A DNA stretch of 64,000 bases from Hydractinia symbiolongicarpus (taxonomy: Eukaryota > Cnidaria > Hydrozoa > Anthoathecata > Hydractiniidae): positions 12,423,501-12,487,500 of the forward strand of contig NC_079886.1 in NCBI RefSeq assembly GCF_029227915.1. The letters run 5' to 3'. The notes beneath the pieces were generated by a model. The model saw only the letters and a program-made list of their open reading frames with translations, did not search any database and had not been told where the DNA came from. The position numbers and the translations under genes are program-made. The stretch's first letter is position 1; every line of letters starts with the position of its first letter. This document shows positions 49,109 to 61,449 of this stretch, piece after piece.

Positions 49109-50310
49109 TAAATCACGCGGTTTCAGCTGCCTGCACTGGTTACCATTGGACTTGTCGTTCCAGTCTCAATGCGCTACCACGTCCCAAGTCGTTTTCATTA
49201 GCGCCGCTGAATTACAACACTCTTAACTACGTGCACAGTCCTATAAAGGCTGCAATATAGCCTTTTGCAGTCTAATAAAAACCTCGCACGTCAATCACGC
49301 GGTTATTTTTTTATTAGCGCCGCTGCCTTACAACACTCTTAACTGCGTGCACAGTCCTATAAAGGCTGTAATATGGCCTTTTGCAGTCTAATAAAAACCT
49401 CGCACGTCAATCACCCGGTTTCACCTGTCTGCGCAGGTTACCATTGGACTAGTCCTTCCAGTCTCAATGCGCTACAACGTCCCAAGTCGTTTTCATTAGC
49501 GCCGTTGTCTTAGAACACTCTTAACTACGTGCACAGTCATATAAAGGCTGTAATATGGCCTTTTGCAGTCTAATAAAAGCCTCACACATAAATCACGTGG
49601 TTCCATCTGCCTGCGCAGGTTACCATTGGACTATTCCTTCCAGTCTCAATGCACTACAACGTTCAAAGTGGTTTTCCTCAGCGCTGTGGCCTTAGAACTC
49701 TCTTAACTACGTGCACAGTCCTATAAAGACCGTAATATACCTTTTTGCAGTCCAATAAAGTCCGCACACGTAAATCACGTGGTTCCCTCTGCCTGCACAG
49801 GTTACCATTGGACTTGTCGTTCCAGTCTCAATGCGCTACCACGTCCCAAGTCGTTTTCATTAGCGCCGTTGTCTTAGAACACTCTTAACTACGTGCACAG
49901 TCATATAAAGGCTGTAATATGGCCTTTTGCAGTCTAATAAAAGCCTCACACATAAATCACGTGGTTCCATCTGCCTGCGCATGTTAGCATTGGACTATTC
50001 CTTCCAGTCTCAATGCACTACAACGTTCCAAGTGGTTTTCCTCAGCGCTGTGGCCTTAGAACTCTCTTAACTACGTGCACAGTCCTATAAAGGCCGTAAT
50101 ATGGCTTTTTGCAGTCTAATAAAGGCTTCACACGTAAATCACGTGGTTTCACCTGCCTGCGCAGGTTACCATTGGACTAGTCCTTCCATTCTCAATGCGC
50201 TACAACGTCCCAAGTCGTTTTTATTAGCGCCGCTGCCTTACAACACTCTTAACTGCGTGCACAGCCCTATAAAGGCTGTAATATGGCCTTTTGCAGTCTA
50301 ATAAAAGCCT
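48200..50310 (+). repeat. 1750-bp-spaced block containing a truncated monomer
   Basis: The monomer pair at about 48200-48545 recurs at 49950-50295 (ATGGCTTTTTGCAG at 48351 and 50101). The spacing equals nine monomers plus the 116-bp truncated one, minus 4 bp. Confidence 0.78.
49291..49406 (+). other. Truncated monomer, 116 bp, with T7 run
   Basis: TCAATCAC occurs at 49291 and 49407, 116 bp apart, so 66 bp is missing. The join reads CGCGGTTATTTTTTTATTAG: the monomer breaks after CGCGGTT and resumes in the TTTTTATTAGCG motif. The run of seven T is the longest homopolymer I noticed in the window. This is a deletion out of register, or possibly an assembly or sequencing error. Confidence 0.85.
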
Positions 50311-51750
50311 CACACGTAAATCACGTGGTTCCATCTGCCTGCGCAGGTTACCATTGGACTATTCCTTCCAGTCTCATTGCACTACAACGTTCCAAGTGGT
50401 TTTCCTCAGCGCTGTGGCCTTAGAACTCTCTTAACTATGTGCACAGTCCTATAAAAGCCGTAATATGGCCTTCTGCAGTCTAATAAAGGCTTCACACGTA
50501 TTTCACGTGGTTTCACCTGCCTGCGCAGGTTACCATTGGACTAGTCTTTCCAGTCTCAATGCGCTACAACGTCCCAAGTCGTTTTCATTAGCGCTGTTCC
50601 CTTAGAACACACTTAACTACGTGCAGAGTCATATAAAGGTTGTAATATGGCTTTTTGCAGTCTAATAAAAGCCTCACACGTAAATCACGTGGTTCCATCT
50701 GCCTGCGCAGGTTACCATTGGACTATTCCTGCCAGTCTCAATGCACTACAACGTTCCAAGTGGTTTTCCTCAGCGCTGTGGCCTTAGAACTCTCTTAACT
50801 ATGTGCACAGTCCTATAAAGGCCGTAATATGGCCTTTTGCAGTCTAATAAAGGCCTTGCACGTAAATCACGTGGTTTCACCTGTCTGCGCAGGTTACCAT
50901 TGGCCTAGTCCTTCCATTCTTAATGCGCTACAACGTTCAAAGTCGTTTTCATTGGCGCCGTTGCCTTACAACACTCTTAACTACGTGCACAGTCCAATAA
51001 AGGGTGTAATATAGCCTTTTGCAGTCTAATAAAGTCCTCACACGAAAATCACGCGCTTCCATCTGCCTGTGCAGGTTACCTTTGGACTAGTCCTTCCAGT
51101 CCCAATGCGCTACAACGTCCCAAGTCGTTTTCATTAGCTCCGTTGCCTTAGAACACTCTTAACTACGTGCACAGTCCTATAAAGGCTGTAATATGGCCTT
51201 TTGCAGTCTAACAAAAGCCTCACACGTAAATCACGTGGTTCCATCTGCCTGCGCAGGTTACCATTGGACTAGTCCTTCCATTCTCAATGCGCTACAACGT
51301 CCCAAGTCGTTTTTATTAGCGCCGCTGCCTTACAACACTCTTAACTGCGTGCACAGTCCTATAAAGGCTGTAATATGGCCTTTTGCAGTCTAATAAAGGC
51401 CTTGCACGTAAGTCACGTGGTTTCACCTGTCTGCGCAGGTTACCATTGGACTAGTCCTTCCAGTCTCAATGCGCTACAACGTCCCAAGTCGTTTTCATTA
51501 GCGCCGTTGTCTTAGAACACTCTTAACTACGTGCACAGTCATATAAAGGCTGTAATATGGCCTTTTGCAGTCTAATAAAAGCCTCACACATAAATCACGT
51601 GGTTCCATCTGCCTGCGCAGGTTACCATTGGACTATTCCTTCCAGTCTCAATGCACTACAACGTTCCAAGTGGTTTTCTTCAGCGCTGTGGCCTTAGAAC
51701 TCTCTTAACTATGTGCACAGTCCTATAAAGGCTGTAATATGGCCTTTTGC
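50311..51750 (+). repeat. 3384-bp-spaced block and mixed monomers
   Basis: The segment 50495-51079 matches 47111-47695 (CACGTATTTCACG and ATGGCC at 47445/50829, 3384 bp apart). The remainder holds single monomers of common right-hand types, with no closer partner. Confidence 0.75.
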
Positions 51751-53305
51751 AGTCTAATAAAGGCTTCACACGTAATTAACGTTGTTCCATCTGCCTGTGC
51801 AGGTTACCATTGCACTGTTCTTTCCAGTCTCATGCCCTACCACGTCCAAAGTCGTTTTCATTAGCGCCATTGCCTTACAACACTCTTAACTACGTGCACA
51901 GTCCTATAAAGCCCGTAATATACCTTTTTGCAGTCCAATAAAGTCCGCACACGTAAATCACGTGGTTCCCTCTGTCTGCACAGGTTACCATTGGACTAGT
52001 CCTTCCAGTCCCAATGCGCTACAACGTCCCAAGTCGTTTTCATTAGCTCCGTTGCCTTAGAACACTCTTAACTACGTGCACAGTCCTATAAAGGCTGTAA
52101 TATGGCCTTTTGCAGTCTAACAAAAGCCTCACACGTAAATCACGTGGTTCCATCTGCCTGCGCAGGTTACCATTGGACTATTCCTTCCAGTCTCACTGCA
52201 CTACAACGTTCCAAGTGGTTTTCCTCAGCGCTGTGGCCTTAGAACTCTCTTAATGTGCACAGTCCTATAAAGACCTTAATATACCTTTTTGCAGTCCAAT
52301 AAAGGCCGCACACGTAAATCACGCGGTTTCAGCTACCTGCACTGGTTACCATTGGACTAGTCCTTCCAGTCTCATGCCCTACCACGTCCAAAGTCGTTTT
52401 CATTAGCGCCATTGCCTTACAACACTCTTAACTACGTGCACAGTCCTATAAAGCCCGTAATATACCTTTTTGCAGTCCAATAAAGTCCGCACACGTAAAT
52501 CACGTGGTTCCCTCTGTCTGCACAGGTTACCATTGGCCTAGTCCTTCCATTCTCAATGCGCTGCAACGTTCAAAGTCGTTTTCATTGGCGCCGTTGCCTT
52601 ACAACACTCTTAACTACGTGCACAGTCCAATAAAGGGTGTAATATAGCCTTTTGCAGTCTAATAAAGTCCTCACACGAAAATCACGCGCTTCCATCTGCC
52701 TGTGCAGGTTACCATTGGCCTAGTCTTTCCAGTCTCAATGCGCTACAACGTCCCAAGTCGTTTTCATTAGTGCCATTGCATTAAAACACTCTTAACTACG
52801 TGCACAGTCCTATAAAGGCTGTAATATGGCCTTTTGCAGTCTAATAAAGGCTTCACACGTAATTAACGTTGTTCCATCTGCCTGTGCAGGTTACCATTGC
52901 ACTGTTCTTTCCAGTCTCATGCGCTACCACGTCCAAAGTCGTTTTCATTAGCGCCATTGCCTTACAACACTCTTAACTACGTGCACAGTCCAATAAAGGG
53001 TGTATAGCCATTTGCAGTCCAATAAAGGCCTCACACGTAAATCACGTGGTTTTACCTGCCTGCGCAGGTTACCATTGGACTAGTCCTTCCAGTCTCAATG
53101 CGCTACAACGTCCCAAGTCGTTATCATTAGCGCCGTTGCCTTACAACACTATTAACTACGTGCACAGTCCTATAAAGACCGTAATATACCTTTTTGCAGT
53201 CCAATAAAGTCCGCACACGTAAATCACGTGGTTCCCTCTGCCTGCACAGGTTACCATTGGACTAGTCCTTCCAGTCCCAATGCGCTACAACGTCCCAAGT
53301 CGTTT
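51750..53305 (+). repeat. 3085-bp-spaced block and a 542-bp trimer echo
   Basis: The segment 51750-52340 matches about 54840-55430 (CACGTAATTAACG at 51769 and 54854; the 3-bp-short CTTAATGTGCACAG near 52249 and 55334). CATGCCCTACC at 51831 recurs at 52373, a 3-mer spacing of 542 bp, after a hybrid join near 52350. From 52530 on the monomers resemble those of 47.5-48 kb. Confidence 0.75.
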
Positions 53306-54080
53306 TCATTAGCTCCGTTGCCTTAGAACACTCTTAACTACGTGCACAGTCCTATAAAGGCTGTAATATGGCCTTTTGCAGTCTAACAAAAGCCTCACAC
53401 GTAAATCACGTGGTTCCATCTGCCTGCGCAGGTTACCATTGGACTATTCCTTCCAGTCTCATTGCACTACAACGTTCCAAGTGGTTTTCCTCAGCGCTGT
53501 GGCCTTAGAACTCTCTTAATTATGTGCACAGTCCTATAAAGACCTTAATATACCTTTTTGCAGTCCAATAAAGGCCGCACACGTAAATCACGCGGTTTCA
53601 GCTGCCTGCACTGGTTACCATTGGACTTGTCGTTCCAGTCTCAATGCGCTACCACGCCCCAAGTCGTTTTCATTAGCGCCGCTGAATTACAACACTCTTA
53701 ACTACGTGCACAGTCCTATAAAGGCTGCAATATGGCCTTTTGCAGTCTAATAAAAACCTCGCACGTCAATCACGCGGTTTCACCTGTCTGCGCAGGTTAC
53801 TATTGGACTAGTCCTTCCATTCTCAATGCGCTACAACGTCCCAAGTCCTTTTTATTAGCGCCGCTGCCTTACAACACTCTTAACTTCGTGCACAGTCCTA
53901 TAAAGGCTGTAATATGGCCTTTTGCAGTCTAATAAAGGCCTTGCACGTAAATCACGTGGTTTCACCTGTCTGTACAGGTTACCATTGGACTAGTCCTTCC
54001 AGTCTCAATGCGCTACAACGTCCCAAGTCGTTTTCATTAGCGTCGTTGTCTTAGAACACTCTTAACTACGTGCACAGTCC
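53305..54080 (+). repeat. 6174-bp-spaced block, copy 1
   Basis: This matches 59480-60250 (ATGGCC at 53732 and 59906; TATGTGCACAG at 53521 and 59695). Part of it occurs a third time at 60.88-61.32 kb. It has small differences such as GTCCTTTTTATTAG versus GTCGTTTTTATTAG. Confidence 0.8.
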
Positions 54081-56370
54081 TATAATGGCCGTAATATGGC
54101 TTTTTGCAGTCTAATAAAGGCTTCACACGTAAATCACGTGGTTTCACCTGCCTGCGCAGGTTACCATTGGACTAGTCCTTCCATTCTCAATGCGCAACAA
54201 CGTCCCAAGTCGTTTCCATTAGCGCCGTTGCCTTACAACACTCTTAACTACGTGCACAGTCCTATAAAGACCGTAATATACCTTTTTGCAGTCCAATAAA
54301 GACCGCACACGTAAATCACGTGGTTCCCTCTGCCTGCACAGGTTACCATTGGACTAGTCCTTCCAGTCCCAATGCGCTACAACGTCCCAAGTCGTTTTCA
54401 TTAGCTCCGTTGCCTTAGAACACTCTTAACTACGTGCACAGTCCTATAAAGGCTGTAATATGGCCTTTTGCAGTCTAACAAAAGCCTCACACGTAAATCA
54501 CGTGGTTCCATCTGCCTGCGCAGGTTACCATTGGACTAGTCCTTCCATTCTCAATGCGCTACCACGTCCCAAGTCGTTTTTATTAGCGCCGCTGCCTTAC
54601 AACACTCTTAACTGCGTGCACAGTCCTATAAAGGCCTTAATATACCTTTTTGCAGTCTAATAAAGGCCTTGCACGTAAGTCACGTGGTTTCACCTGTCTG
54701 CGCAGGTTACCATTGGACTAGTCCTTCCAGTCTCAATGCGCTACCACGTCCCAAGTCGTTTTCATTAGCGCCGTTGCGTTACAACACTCTTAACTACGTG
54801 CACAGTCCTATAAAGGCTGCAATATGGCCTTTTGCAGTCTAATAAAGGCTTCACACGTAATTAACGTTGTTCCATCTGCCTGTGCAGGTTACCATTGCAC
54901 TGTTCTTTCCAGTCTCATGCCCTACCACGTCCAAAGTCGTTTTCATTAGCGCCATTGCCTTACAACACTCTTAACTACGTGCACAGTCCTATAAAGCCCG
55001 TAATATACCTTTTTGCAGTCCAATAAAGTCCGCACACGTATATCACGTGGTTCCCTCTGTCTGCACAGGTTACCATTGGACTAGTCCTTCCAGTCCCAAT
55101 GCGCTACAACGTCCCAAGTCGTTTTCATTAGCTCCGTTGCCTTAGAACACTCTTAACTACGTGCACAGTCATATAAAGGCTGTAATATGGCCTTTTGCAG
55201 TCTAATAAAAGCCTCACACATAAATCACGTGGTTCCATCTGCCTGCGCAGGTTACCATTGGACTATTCCTTCCAGTCTCAATGCACTACAACGTTCCAAG
55301 TGGTTTTCCTCAGCGCTGTGGCCTTAGAATTCTCTTAATGTGCACAGTCCTATAAAGACCTTAATATACCTTTTTGCAGTCCAATAAAGGCCGCACACGT
55401 AAATCACGCGGTTTCAGCTACCTGCACTGGTTACCATTGGACTTGTCGTTCCAGTCTCAATGCGCTACCACGTCCCAATTCGTTTTCATTAGCACCGCTG
55501 CCTTACAACACTCTTAACTACGTGCACAGTCCTATAAAGGCTGCAATATGGCCTTTTGCAGTCTAATAAAAACCTCGCACGTCAATCACGCGGTTTCACC
55601 TGTCTGCGCAGGTTACCATTGGACTAGTCATTCCATTCTCAATGCGCTACAACGTCTTAAGTCGTTTTACTTAGCGCCGCTGCGTTACAACACTCTTAAC
55701 TGCGTGCACAGTCCTATAAAGGCTGTAATATGGCCTTTTGCAGTCAAATAAAAGCCTCACACGTAAATCACGTGGTTCCATCTGCCTGCGCAGGTTACCA
55801 TTGGACTATTCCTGCCAGTCTCAATGCGCTACAACGTTCCAAGTGGTTTTCCTCAGCGCTGTGGCCTTAGAACACTCTTAACTATGTGCACAGTCCTATA
55901 AAGGCCGTAATATGGCCTTTTGCAGTCTAATAAAGGCTTCACACGTAAATCACGTGGTTTCACCTGCCTGCGCAGGTTTCCATTGGACTAGCCGTTCCAG
56001 TCGCAATGCGCTCCAACGTCCCAAGTTGTTTTCATTAGCGCCGTTGCCTTACAACACTCTTAACTACGTGCACAGTCCTATAAAGGCTGTAATATGGCCT
56101 TTTGCAGTATATTAAAAGCCTCACACGTAAATCACGTGGTTCCATCTGCCTGCGCAGGTTACCATTGCACTATTCCTTCCAGTCTCATTGCACTACAACG
56201 TTCCAAGTGGTTTTCATTAGCGCCGTTGGCTAGAACACTCTTAACAACGTGCACAGTCATATAAAGGTTGTAATATGGCTATTTGCAGTCTAATAAAAGC
56301 CTCACACGTAAATCACGTGGTTCCATCTGCTTGCGCAGGTTACCATTGGACTATTCCTGCCAGTCTCAAT
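54081..56370 (+). repeat. Mixed right-hand monomers, including the 3085-bp partner and a 545-bp echo
   Basis: About 12 monomers. The segment 54840-55430 is the partner of 51750-52340. The monomer at 55912-56115 recurs at 56457-56657 (545 bp), both with the CCAGTCGCAATGCGCTCC variant. Nothing other than satellite is seen. Confidence 0.72.
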
Positions 56371-57825
56371 GCACTACAACGTTTCAAGTGGTCTTCCTCA
56401 GCGCTGTGGCCTTAGAACTCTCTTAACTATGTGCACAGTCCTACAAAGGCCGTAATATGGCCTTTTGCAGTCTAATAAAGGCTTCACACGTAAATCACGT
56501 GGTTTCACCTGCCTGCGCAGGTTTCCATTGGACTAGCCGTTCCAGTCGCAATGCGCTCCAACGTCCCAAGTTGTTTTCATTAGCGCCGTTGCCTTACAAC
56601 ACTCTTAACTACGTGCACATTCCTATAAAGGCTGTAATATGGCCTTTTGCAGTCTAATAAAGGCCTTGCACGTAAATCACGTGGTTTCACCTGTCTGCGC
56701 AGGTTACCATTGGCCTAGTCCTTCCATTCTCAATGCGCTACAACGTTCAAGGTCGTTTTCATTGGCGCCGTTGCCTTACAACACTCTTAGCTACGTGCAC
56801 AGTCCAATAAAGGGTGTAATATAGCCTTTTGCAGTCTAATAAAGGCCTCACACGAAAATCACGTGCTTCCATCTGCCTGTGCAGGTTACCATTGGCCTAG
56901 TCCTTCCAGTCTCAATGCGCTACAACGTCCCAAGTCGTTTTCATTAGTGCCATTGCATTAGAACACTCTCAACTACGTGCACAGTCCTATAAAGGCTGTA
57001 ATATGGCTTTTTGCAGTCTAATAAAGGCTTCACACGTAATTAACGTTGTTCCATCTGCCTGTGCAGGTTACCATTGCACTGTTCTTTCCAGTCTCAATGC
57101 ACTACAACGTTTCAAGTGGTCTTCCTCAGCGCTGTGGCCTTAGAACTCTCTTAACTATGTGCACAGTCCTACAAAGGCCGTAATATGGCCTTTTGCAGTC
57201 TAATAAAGGCTTCACACGTAAATCACGTGGTTTCACCTGCCTGCGCAGGTTTCCATTGGACTAGCCGTTCCTGTCGCAATGCGCTCCAACGTCCCAAGTT
57301 GTTTTCATTAGCGCCGTTGCCTTACAACACTCTTAACTACGTGCACATTCCTATAAAGGCTGTAATATGGCCTTTTGCAGTCTAATAAAGGCCTTGCACG
57401 TAAATCACGTGGTTTCACCTGTCTGCGCAGGTTACCATTGGCCTAGTCCTTCCATTCTCAATGCGCTACAACGTTCAAGGTCGTTTTCATTGGCGCCGTT
57501 GCCTTACAACACTCTTAACTACGTGCACAGTCCAATAAAGGGTGTAATATAGCCTTTTGCAGTCTAATAAAGGCCTCACACGAAAATCACGTGCTTCCAT
57601 CTGCCTGTGCAGGTTACCATTGGCCTAGTCCTTCCAGTCTCAATGCGCTACAACGTCCCAAGTCGTTTTCATTAGTGCCATTGCATTAGAACACTCTTAA
57701 CTACGTGCACAGTCCTATAAAGGCTGTAATATGGCATTTTGCAGTCTAATAAAGGCTTCACACGTAATTAACGTTGTTCCATCTGCCTGTGCAGGTTACC
57801 ATTGCACTGTTCTTTCCAGTCTCAT
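56370..57825 (+). repeat. Tandem doublet of a 728-bp 4-mer HOR
   Basis: Copies of about 56370-57097 and 57098-57825 are exactly 4 x 182 bp apart (ATGGCC at 56457/57185 and 56639/57367; GGTCTTCCTCAGCG near 56390/57118). The copies look nearly identical by eye; CTGTCGCAATG versus CCAGTCGCAATG near 57270 is one difference. Confidence 0.9.
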
Positions 57826-59020
57826 GCGCTACCACGTCCAAAGTCGTTTTCATTAGCGCCATTGCCTTACAACACTCTTAACTACGTGCACAGTCCAATA
57901 AAGGGTGTATAGCCATTTGCAGTCTAATAAAGGCCTCACACGTAAATCACGTGGTTTTACCTGTCTGCGCAGGTTACCATTGGACTAGTCCTTCCAGTCT
58001 CAATGCGCTACAACGTCCCAAGTAGTTTTCATTAGCGCCGTTGCCTTACAACACTCCTAACTACGTGCACGTCCTATAAAGACCGTAATATACCTTTTTG
58101 CAGTCCAATAAAGTCCGCACACGTAAATCACGTGGTTCCTTCTGCCTGCACAGGTTACCGTTGGACTAGTCCTTCCAGTCCCAATGCGCTACAACGTCCC
58201 AAGTTGTTTTCATTAGCGCCGTTGCCTTAGAACACTCTTAACTACGTGCACAGTCCTATACAGGCTGTAATATGGCATTTTGCAGTCTAATAAAGGCCTC
58301 ACACGAAAATCACGTGCTTCCATCTGCCTGTGCAGGTTACCATTGGCCTAGTCCTTCCAGTCTCAATGCGCTACAACGTCCCAAGTCGTTTTCATTAGTG
58401 CCATTGCATTAGAACACTCTTAACTACGTGCACAGTCCTATACAGGCTGTAATATGGCATTTTGCAGTCTAATAAAGGCTTCACACGTAATTAACGTTGT
58501 TCCATCTGCCTGTGCAGGTTACCATTGCACTGTTCTTTCCAGTCTCATGCGCTACCACGTCCAAAGTCGTTTTCATTAGCGCCATTGCCTTACAACACTC
58601 TTAACTACGTGCACAGTCCAATAAAGGGTGTATAGCCATTTGCAGTCTAATAAAGGCCTCACACGTAAATCACGTGGTTTTACCTGTCTGCGCAGGTTAC
58701 CATTGGACTAGTCCTTCCAGTCTCAATGCGCTACAACGTCCCAAGTCGTTTTCATTAGCGCCGTTGCCTCACAACACTCCTAACTACGTGCACAGTCCTA
58801 TAAAGACCGTAATATACCTTTTTGCAGTCCAATAAAGTCCGCACACGTAAATCACGTGGTTCCCTCTGCCTGCACAGGTTACCATTGGACTAGTCCTTCC
58901 AGTCCCAATGCGCTACAACGTCCCATGTCGTTTTCATTAGCTCTGTTGCCTTAAAACACTCTTAACTACGTGCACAGTCCTATAAAGGCTGTAATATAGC
59001 CTTTTGCAGTCTAACAAAAG
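57580..59020 (+). repeat. Tandem doublet of a 722-bp 4-mer HOR
   Basis: ATGGCATTTTGCAG at about 57732 and 58454 is 722 bp apart (4 x 182 - 6). The 2-bp-short GTGCACGTCC near 58067 is unique to the first copy. A related block follows 3090 bp downstream (61544). Confidence 0.83.
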
Positions 59021-59480
59021 CCTCACACGTAAATCACGTGGTTCCATCTGCCTGCGCAGGTTACCATTGGACTATTCCTTCCAGTCTCATTGCACTACAA
59101 CGTTCCAAGTGGTTTTCCTCAGCGCTGTGGCCTTAGAACTCTCTTAATTATGTGCACAGTCCTATAAAGACCTTAATATACATTTTTGCAGTCCAATAAA
59201 GGCCGCACTCGTAAATCACGCGGTTTCAGCTGCCTGCACTGGTTACCATTGGACTATTCCTGCCAGTCTCAATGCACTACAACGTTCCAAGTGGTTTTCC
59301 TCAGCGCTGTGGCCTTAGAACTCTATTAACTATGTGCACAGTCCTATAAAGGCCGTAATATGGCCTTTTGCAGTCTAATAAAGGCTTCACACGTAAATCA
59401 CGTGGTTTTACCTGCCTGCGTAGGTTACCATTGGACTAGTCCTTCCAGTCTCAATGCGCTACAACGTCCCAAGTCGTTTT
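59021..59480 (+). repeat. 3996-bp-spaced block, copy 1, and linking monomers
   Basis: The segment from about 59220 to 59690 matches 63216-63686 (GGACTATTCCTGCC at 59251 and 63247). Its left join puts CTGCACTGGTTACC next to GGACTATTCCTGCC, a combination seen only at these two places. They therefore share one recombination event. Confidence 0.75.
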
Positions 59481-61449
59481 CATTAGCGCCGTTGCCTTAG
59501 AACACTCTTAACTACGTGCACAGTCCTATAAAGGCTGTAATATGGCCTTTTGCAGTCTAACAAAAGCCTCACACGTAAATCACGTGGTTCCATCTGCCTG
59601 CGCAGGTTACCATTGGACTATTCCTTCCAGTCTCATTGCACTACAACGTTCCAAGTGGTTTTCCTCAGCGCTGTGGCCTTAGAACTCTCTTAATTATGTG
59701 CACAGTCCTATAAAGACCTTAATATACCTTTTTGCAGTCCAATAAAGGCCGCACACGTAAATCACGCGGTTTCAGCTGCCTGCACTGGTTACCATTGGAC
59801 TTGTCGTTCCAGTCTCAATGCGCTACCACGTCCCAATTCGTTTTCATTAGCGCCGCTGCCTTACAACACTCTTAACTACGTGCACAGTCCTATAAAGGCT
59901 GCAATATGGCCTTTTGCAGTCTAATAAAAACCTCGCACGTCAATCACGCGGTTTCACCTGTCTGCGCAGGTTACCATTGGACTAGTCCTTCCATTCTCAA
60001 TGCGCTACAACGTCCCAAGTCGTTTTTATTAGCGCCACTGCCTTACAACACTCTTAACTGCGTGCACAGTCCTATAAAGGCTGTAATATGGCCTTTTGCA
60101 GTCTAATAAAGGCCTTGCACGTAAATCACGTGGTTTCACCTGTCTGCAGAGGTTACCATTGGACTAGTCCTTCCAGTCTCAATGCGCTACAACGTCCCAA
60201 GTCGTTTTCATTAGCGCCGTTGTCTTACAACACTCTTAACTACGTGCACAGTCATATAAAGGCTGTAATATGGCCTTTTGCAGTCTAATAAAAGCCTCAC
60301 ACATAAATCACGTGGTTCCATCTGCCTGCGCAGGTTACCATTGGGCTATTCCTTCCAGTCTCAATGCACTAAAACGTTCCAAGTGGTTTTCCTCAGCGCT
60401 GTGGCCTTAGAACTCTCTTAACTATGTGCACAGTCCTATAATGGCCGTAATATGGCTTTTTGCAGTCTAATAAAGGCTTCACACGTAAATCACGTGGTTT
60501 TACCTGCCTGCGCAGGTTACCATTGGACTAGTCCTTCCAGTCTCAATGCGCTACAACGTCCCAAGTCGTTTTCATTAGCGCCGTTGCCTTACAACACTCT
60601 TAACTACGTGCACAGTCCTATAAAGACCGTAATATACATTTTTGCAGTCCAATAAAGTCCGCACACGTAAATCACGTGGTTCCCTCTGCCTGCACAGGTT
60701 ACCATTGGACTAGTCCTTCCAGTCCCAATGCGCTACAACGTCCCAAGTCGTTTTCATTAGCTCCGTTGCCTTAGAACACTCTTAACTACGTGCACAGTCC
60801 TATAAAGGCTGTAATATGGCCTTTTGCAGTCTAACAAAAGCCTCACACGTAAATCACGTGGTTCCATCTGCCTGCGCAGGTTACCATTGGACTATTCCTT
60901 CCAGTCTCATTGCACTACAACGTTCCAAGTTGTTTTCCTCAGCGCTGTGGCCTTAGAACTCTCTTAATTATGTGCACAGTCCTATAAAGACCTTAATATA
61001 CCTTTTTGCAGTCCAATAAAGGCCGCACACGTAAATCACGCGGTTTCAGCTGCCTGCACTGGTTACCATTGGACTTGTCGTTCCAGTCTCAATGCGCTAC
61101 CACGTCCCAAGTCGTTTTCATTAGCGCCGCTGCGTTACAACACTCTTAACTACGTGCACAGTCCTATAAAGGCTGCAATATGGCCTTTTGCAGTCTAATA
61201 AAAACCTCGCACGTCAATCACGCGGTTTCACCTGTCTGCGCAGGTTACCATTGGACTAGTCCTTCCATTCTCAATGCGCTACAACGTCCCAAGTCGTTTT
61301 TATTAGCGCCGCTGCCTTACAACACTCTTAACTGCGTGCACAGTCCAATAAAGGGTGTAATATAGCCTTTTGCAGCCTAATAAAGGCCTCACACGAAAAT
61401 CACGTGCTTCCATCTGCCTGTGCAGGTTACCATTGGCCTAGTCCTTCCA
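59480..61449 (+). repeat. 1274-bp 7-mer HOR, about 1.5 copies
   Basis: ATGGCC at 59906 and 61180 is 1274 bp apart, exactly 7 x 182. The first copy, about 59480-60750, contains the 6174-bp partner of 53.3-54.1 kb. The second is cut near 61340, where it changes to the CCAATAAAGGGTGTAATATAG type. Confidence 0.83.

Noticed and set aside
49300-49320. T7 run as a transcription terminator
   Set aside because: It is single, lies exactly on a deletion junction, and no transcription unit lies upstream. It is better explained as a break scar or sequencing artefact.
330-61365. More than sixty forward open frames of about 60-110 codons, most starting ATGGCCTTTTGCAG and sharing one predicted peptide family
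   Set aside because: They recur because the monomer recurs. Since 182 = 3 x 60 + 2, each pass shifts frame and the usual frame closes after one monomer plus about 19 bases at the TAATAA motif. Copies change freely by frameshift and substitution. There is no ribosome-binding or splice context or promoter, and no recognised domain. They are not annotated as genes.
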